A DNA stretch of 64,000 nt, from the NCBI RefSeq assembly GCF_020966775.1, contig NZ_JAJKFV010000029.1:241001-305000 (forward strand), written 5' to 3'. The position numbers and the translations under genes were made by a program. This DNA comes from Rhodopirellula halodulae (GTDB lineage: Bacteria > Planctomycetota > Planctomycetia > Pirellulales > Pirellulaceae). Shown here piece after piece: positions 63,345 through 64,000 of the stretch. Positions within the stretch are counted from its first letter, which is position 1. Every line of letters starts with the position of its first letter. Below the pieces are notes generated by a model, which saw nothing but the letters and a program-made list of their open reading frames with translations, ran no database searches and was not told where the DNA came from.

Positions 63345-64000
63345 GTGTCAAAACGTCTAGTTACAACCTGTGTCTTTGGGCTGCTCGCCTTGATGGCGGC
63401 TCCTCTGCATGCACAAACACGATCATCCCGATCCGCGCAGTCGGGTTCGGTGCGAAACGCCAGCTACATCGAGCAGGACGCTCGTGCATCTTGGCAGCCC
63501 GTTCGTGATCTTTCGAAGAAAGCATCTGCTGCTTCGACCCGAACCAGCCAGCCTCAATCGGCCAACGTTCGATTGGTGGACCACACGGCGACGTTGCCCG
63601 CACCTCCGATGCCACCTTCGATCGATCCAATCATCGAGAGCGGCACGATCAGCCACTCGATGCCTTTGGATGGCCAAGTGGTTTACGATCCAATGCTGGA
63701 TGGCGGTTGCGACTCCATGCCCATGGGAAGCTGTGGATGCGGCGACCACGGATGCGATGGTGGTTGCGGCTCAATGACCTACGGCGGGTGCGACGGCATC
63801 GGTTGCGGTGCCGGGGTGTGCCACAATGGCGACCCAATGTGCGGCGAATACAACGATTGCGATGCGATGCGTCCCTGCGTCACGCTTTGCTGGCCTCAGG
63901 ACGGTTGGTTCTCGGCAGAGTACCTGCTGTGGTGGCAAGACGGCATGGCTTTGCCACCGTTGGTGTCCACCGATGTGTTGCCTTCGCAACGATTTCCGAA
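63345..64000 (+). CDS. BBP7-type outer-membrane barrel protein, 3' end outside window
   Basis: The frame opens at GTG 63345 and stays open to the window edge (218 complete codons). A signal peptide (VFGLLALMAAPLHA) is followed by a Ser/Arg/Gln-rich stretch and a Pro-rich linker. Then comes a Cys/Gly/Asp-rich segment with 13 Cys at about residues 125-186 (e.g. CGCGDHGCDGGCGS). The BBP7 entry motif WFSAEYLLWWQDGMALPPLV then starts the barrel. BBP7 (beta-barrel porin 7) proteins are planctomycete outer-membrane proteins, present in many copies. The dense Cys/Asp segment could form disulfides or bind metal; that is inferred. An ATG 48 bp downstream is too far into the signal peptide to be the start. 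Confidence 0.8.
   Translation, partial: MSKRLVTTCVFGLLALMAAPLHAQTRSSRSAQSGSVRNASYIEQDARASWQPVRDLSKKASAASTRTSQPQSANVRLVDHTATLPAPPMPPSIDPIIESGTISHSMPLDGQVVYDPMLDGGCDSMPMGSCGCGDHGCDGGCGSMTYGGCDGIGCGAGVCHNGDPMCGEYNDCDAMRPCVTLCWPQDGWFSAEYLLWWQDGMALPPLVSTDVLPSQRFP

Overview
The window is a 64 kb piece of a planctomycete chromosome, most likely from the Pirellulaceae (Rhodopirellula-like). This rests on protein families rather than on rRNA. It contains a DUF1501 / DUF1549-DUF1553 (PSD1) cytochrome pair, a PVC-type heme-binding CxxCH protein, a DUF1559 protein, a BBP7-type outer-membrane barrel, a MoxR / DUF58 / BatA cluster, a sigma factor coupled to a Ser/Thr kinase, many exported proteins of unknown function and frequent GTG or TTG starts. 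No rRNA, tRNA, CRISPR array or prophage was seen.

Layout. 1-9.6 kb: tail of a heme-binding protein; a LexA-type winged helix fused to a pRiA4b ORF-3 domain; mgtE; an ArgE-like M20 deacylase; a coupled PfpI / von Willebrand / YraN operon; an exported PQQ-like propeller. 9.8-14.5 kb: gyrB with a first MoxR ATPase 3 bp behind it, then pheA convergent. 14.7-20.6 kb: protein-quality block with dnaK (behind a near-perfect sigma-54 type -24/-12 element) and clpB, each closed by a hairpin terminator, then a YceI-like protein and a membrane protein. 21.6-25.1 kb: iron-sulfur L-serine dehydratase and a convergent DUF1559 protein that shares its stop-codon bases.

25.4-41.0 kb is the most striking part. 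A second MoxR is followed by DUF58, a BatA-like protein, a von Willebrand / amidotransferase-like membrane protein, a 1094-residue DUF4175-like protein, two small exported helical proteins with LTxxQ-like motifs, a squalene-cyclase-repeat protein and a small-barrel-repeat protein ending in a TlpA-like thioredoxin domain. From DUF58 onward every junction is an ATGA or TGATG overlap, so eight genes look translationally coupled. Between moxR and DUF58 sits a symmetric cassette: a DUF559 endonuclease-like gene between 44-bp near-perfect inverted palindromic repeats, which are themselves flanked by arrays of 7-bp repeats. It looks like a small mobile element and is my main candidate for something under-described.

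41.2-45.1 kb: a sigma factor and a Ser/Thr kinase overlapping by ATGA, an exported coiled-coil protein, then 0.5 kb of non-coding repeats (a 218-bp tandem duplication that copies the end of the preceding gene, REP-like palindromes in alternating orientation, a 44-bp triple repeat). 45-64 kb: a Tat-exported Gfo/Idh/MocA oxidoreductase, an M13 metallopeptidase, a PpiD-like anchored protein with an acidic insert, an 848-residue membrane protein built from a duplicated module, two TPR-like exported proteins, the DUF1501/PSD1 pair (ATGA overlap) and the start of a BBP7-type protein that runs off the end.

All calls come from reading motifs by eye. No database search or structure prediction was run. 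Start sites are my choices and are explained where they matter.
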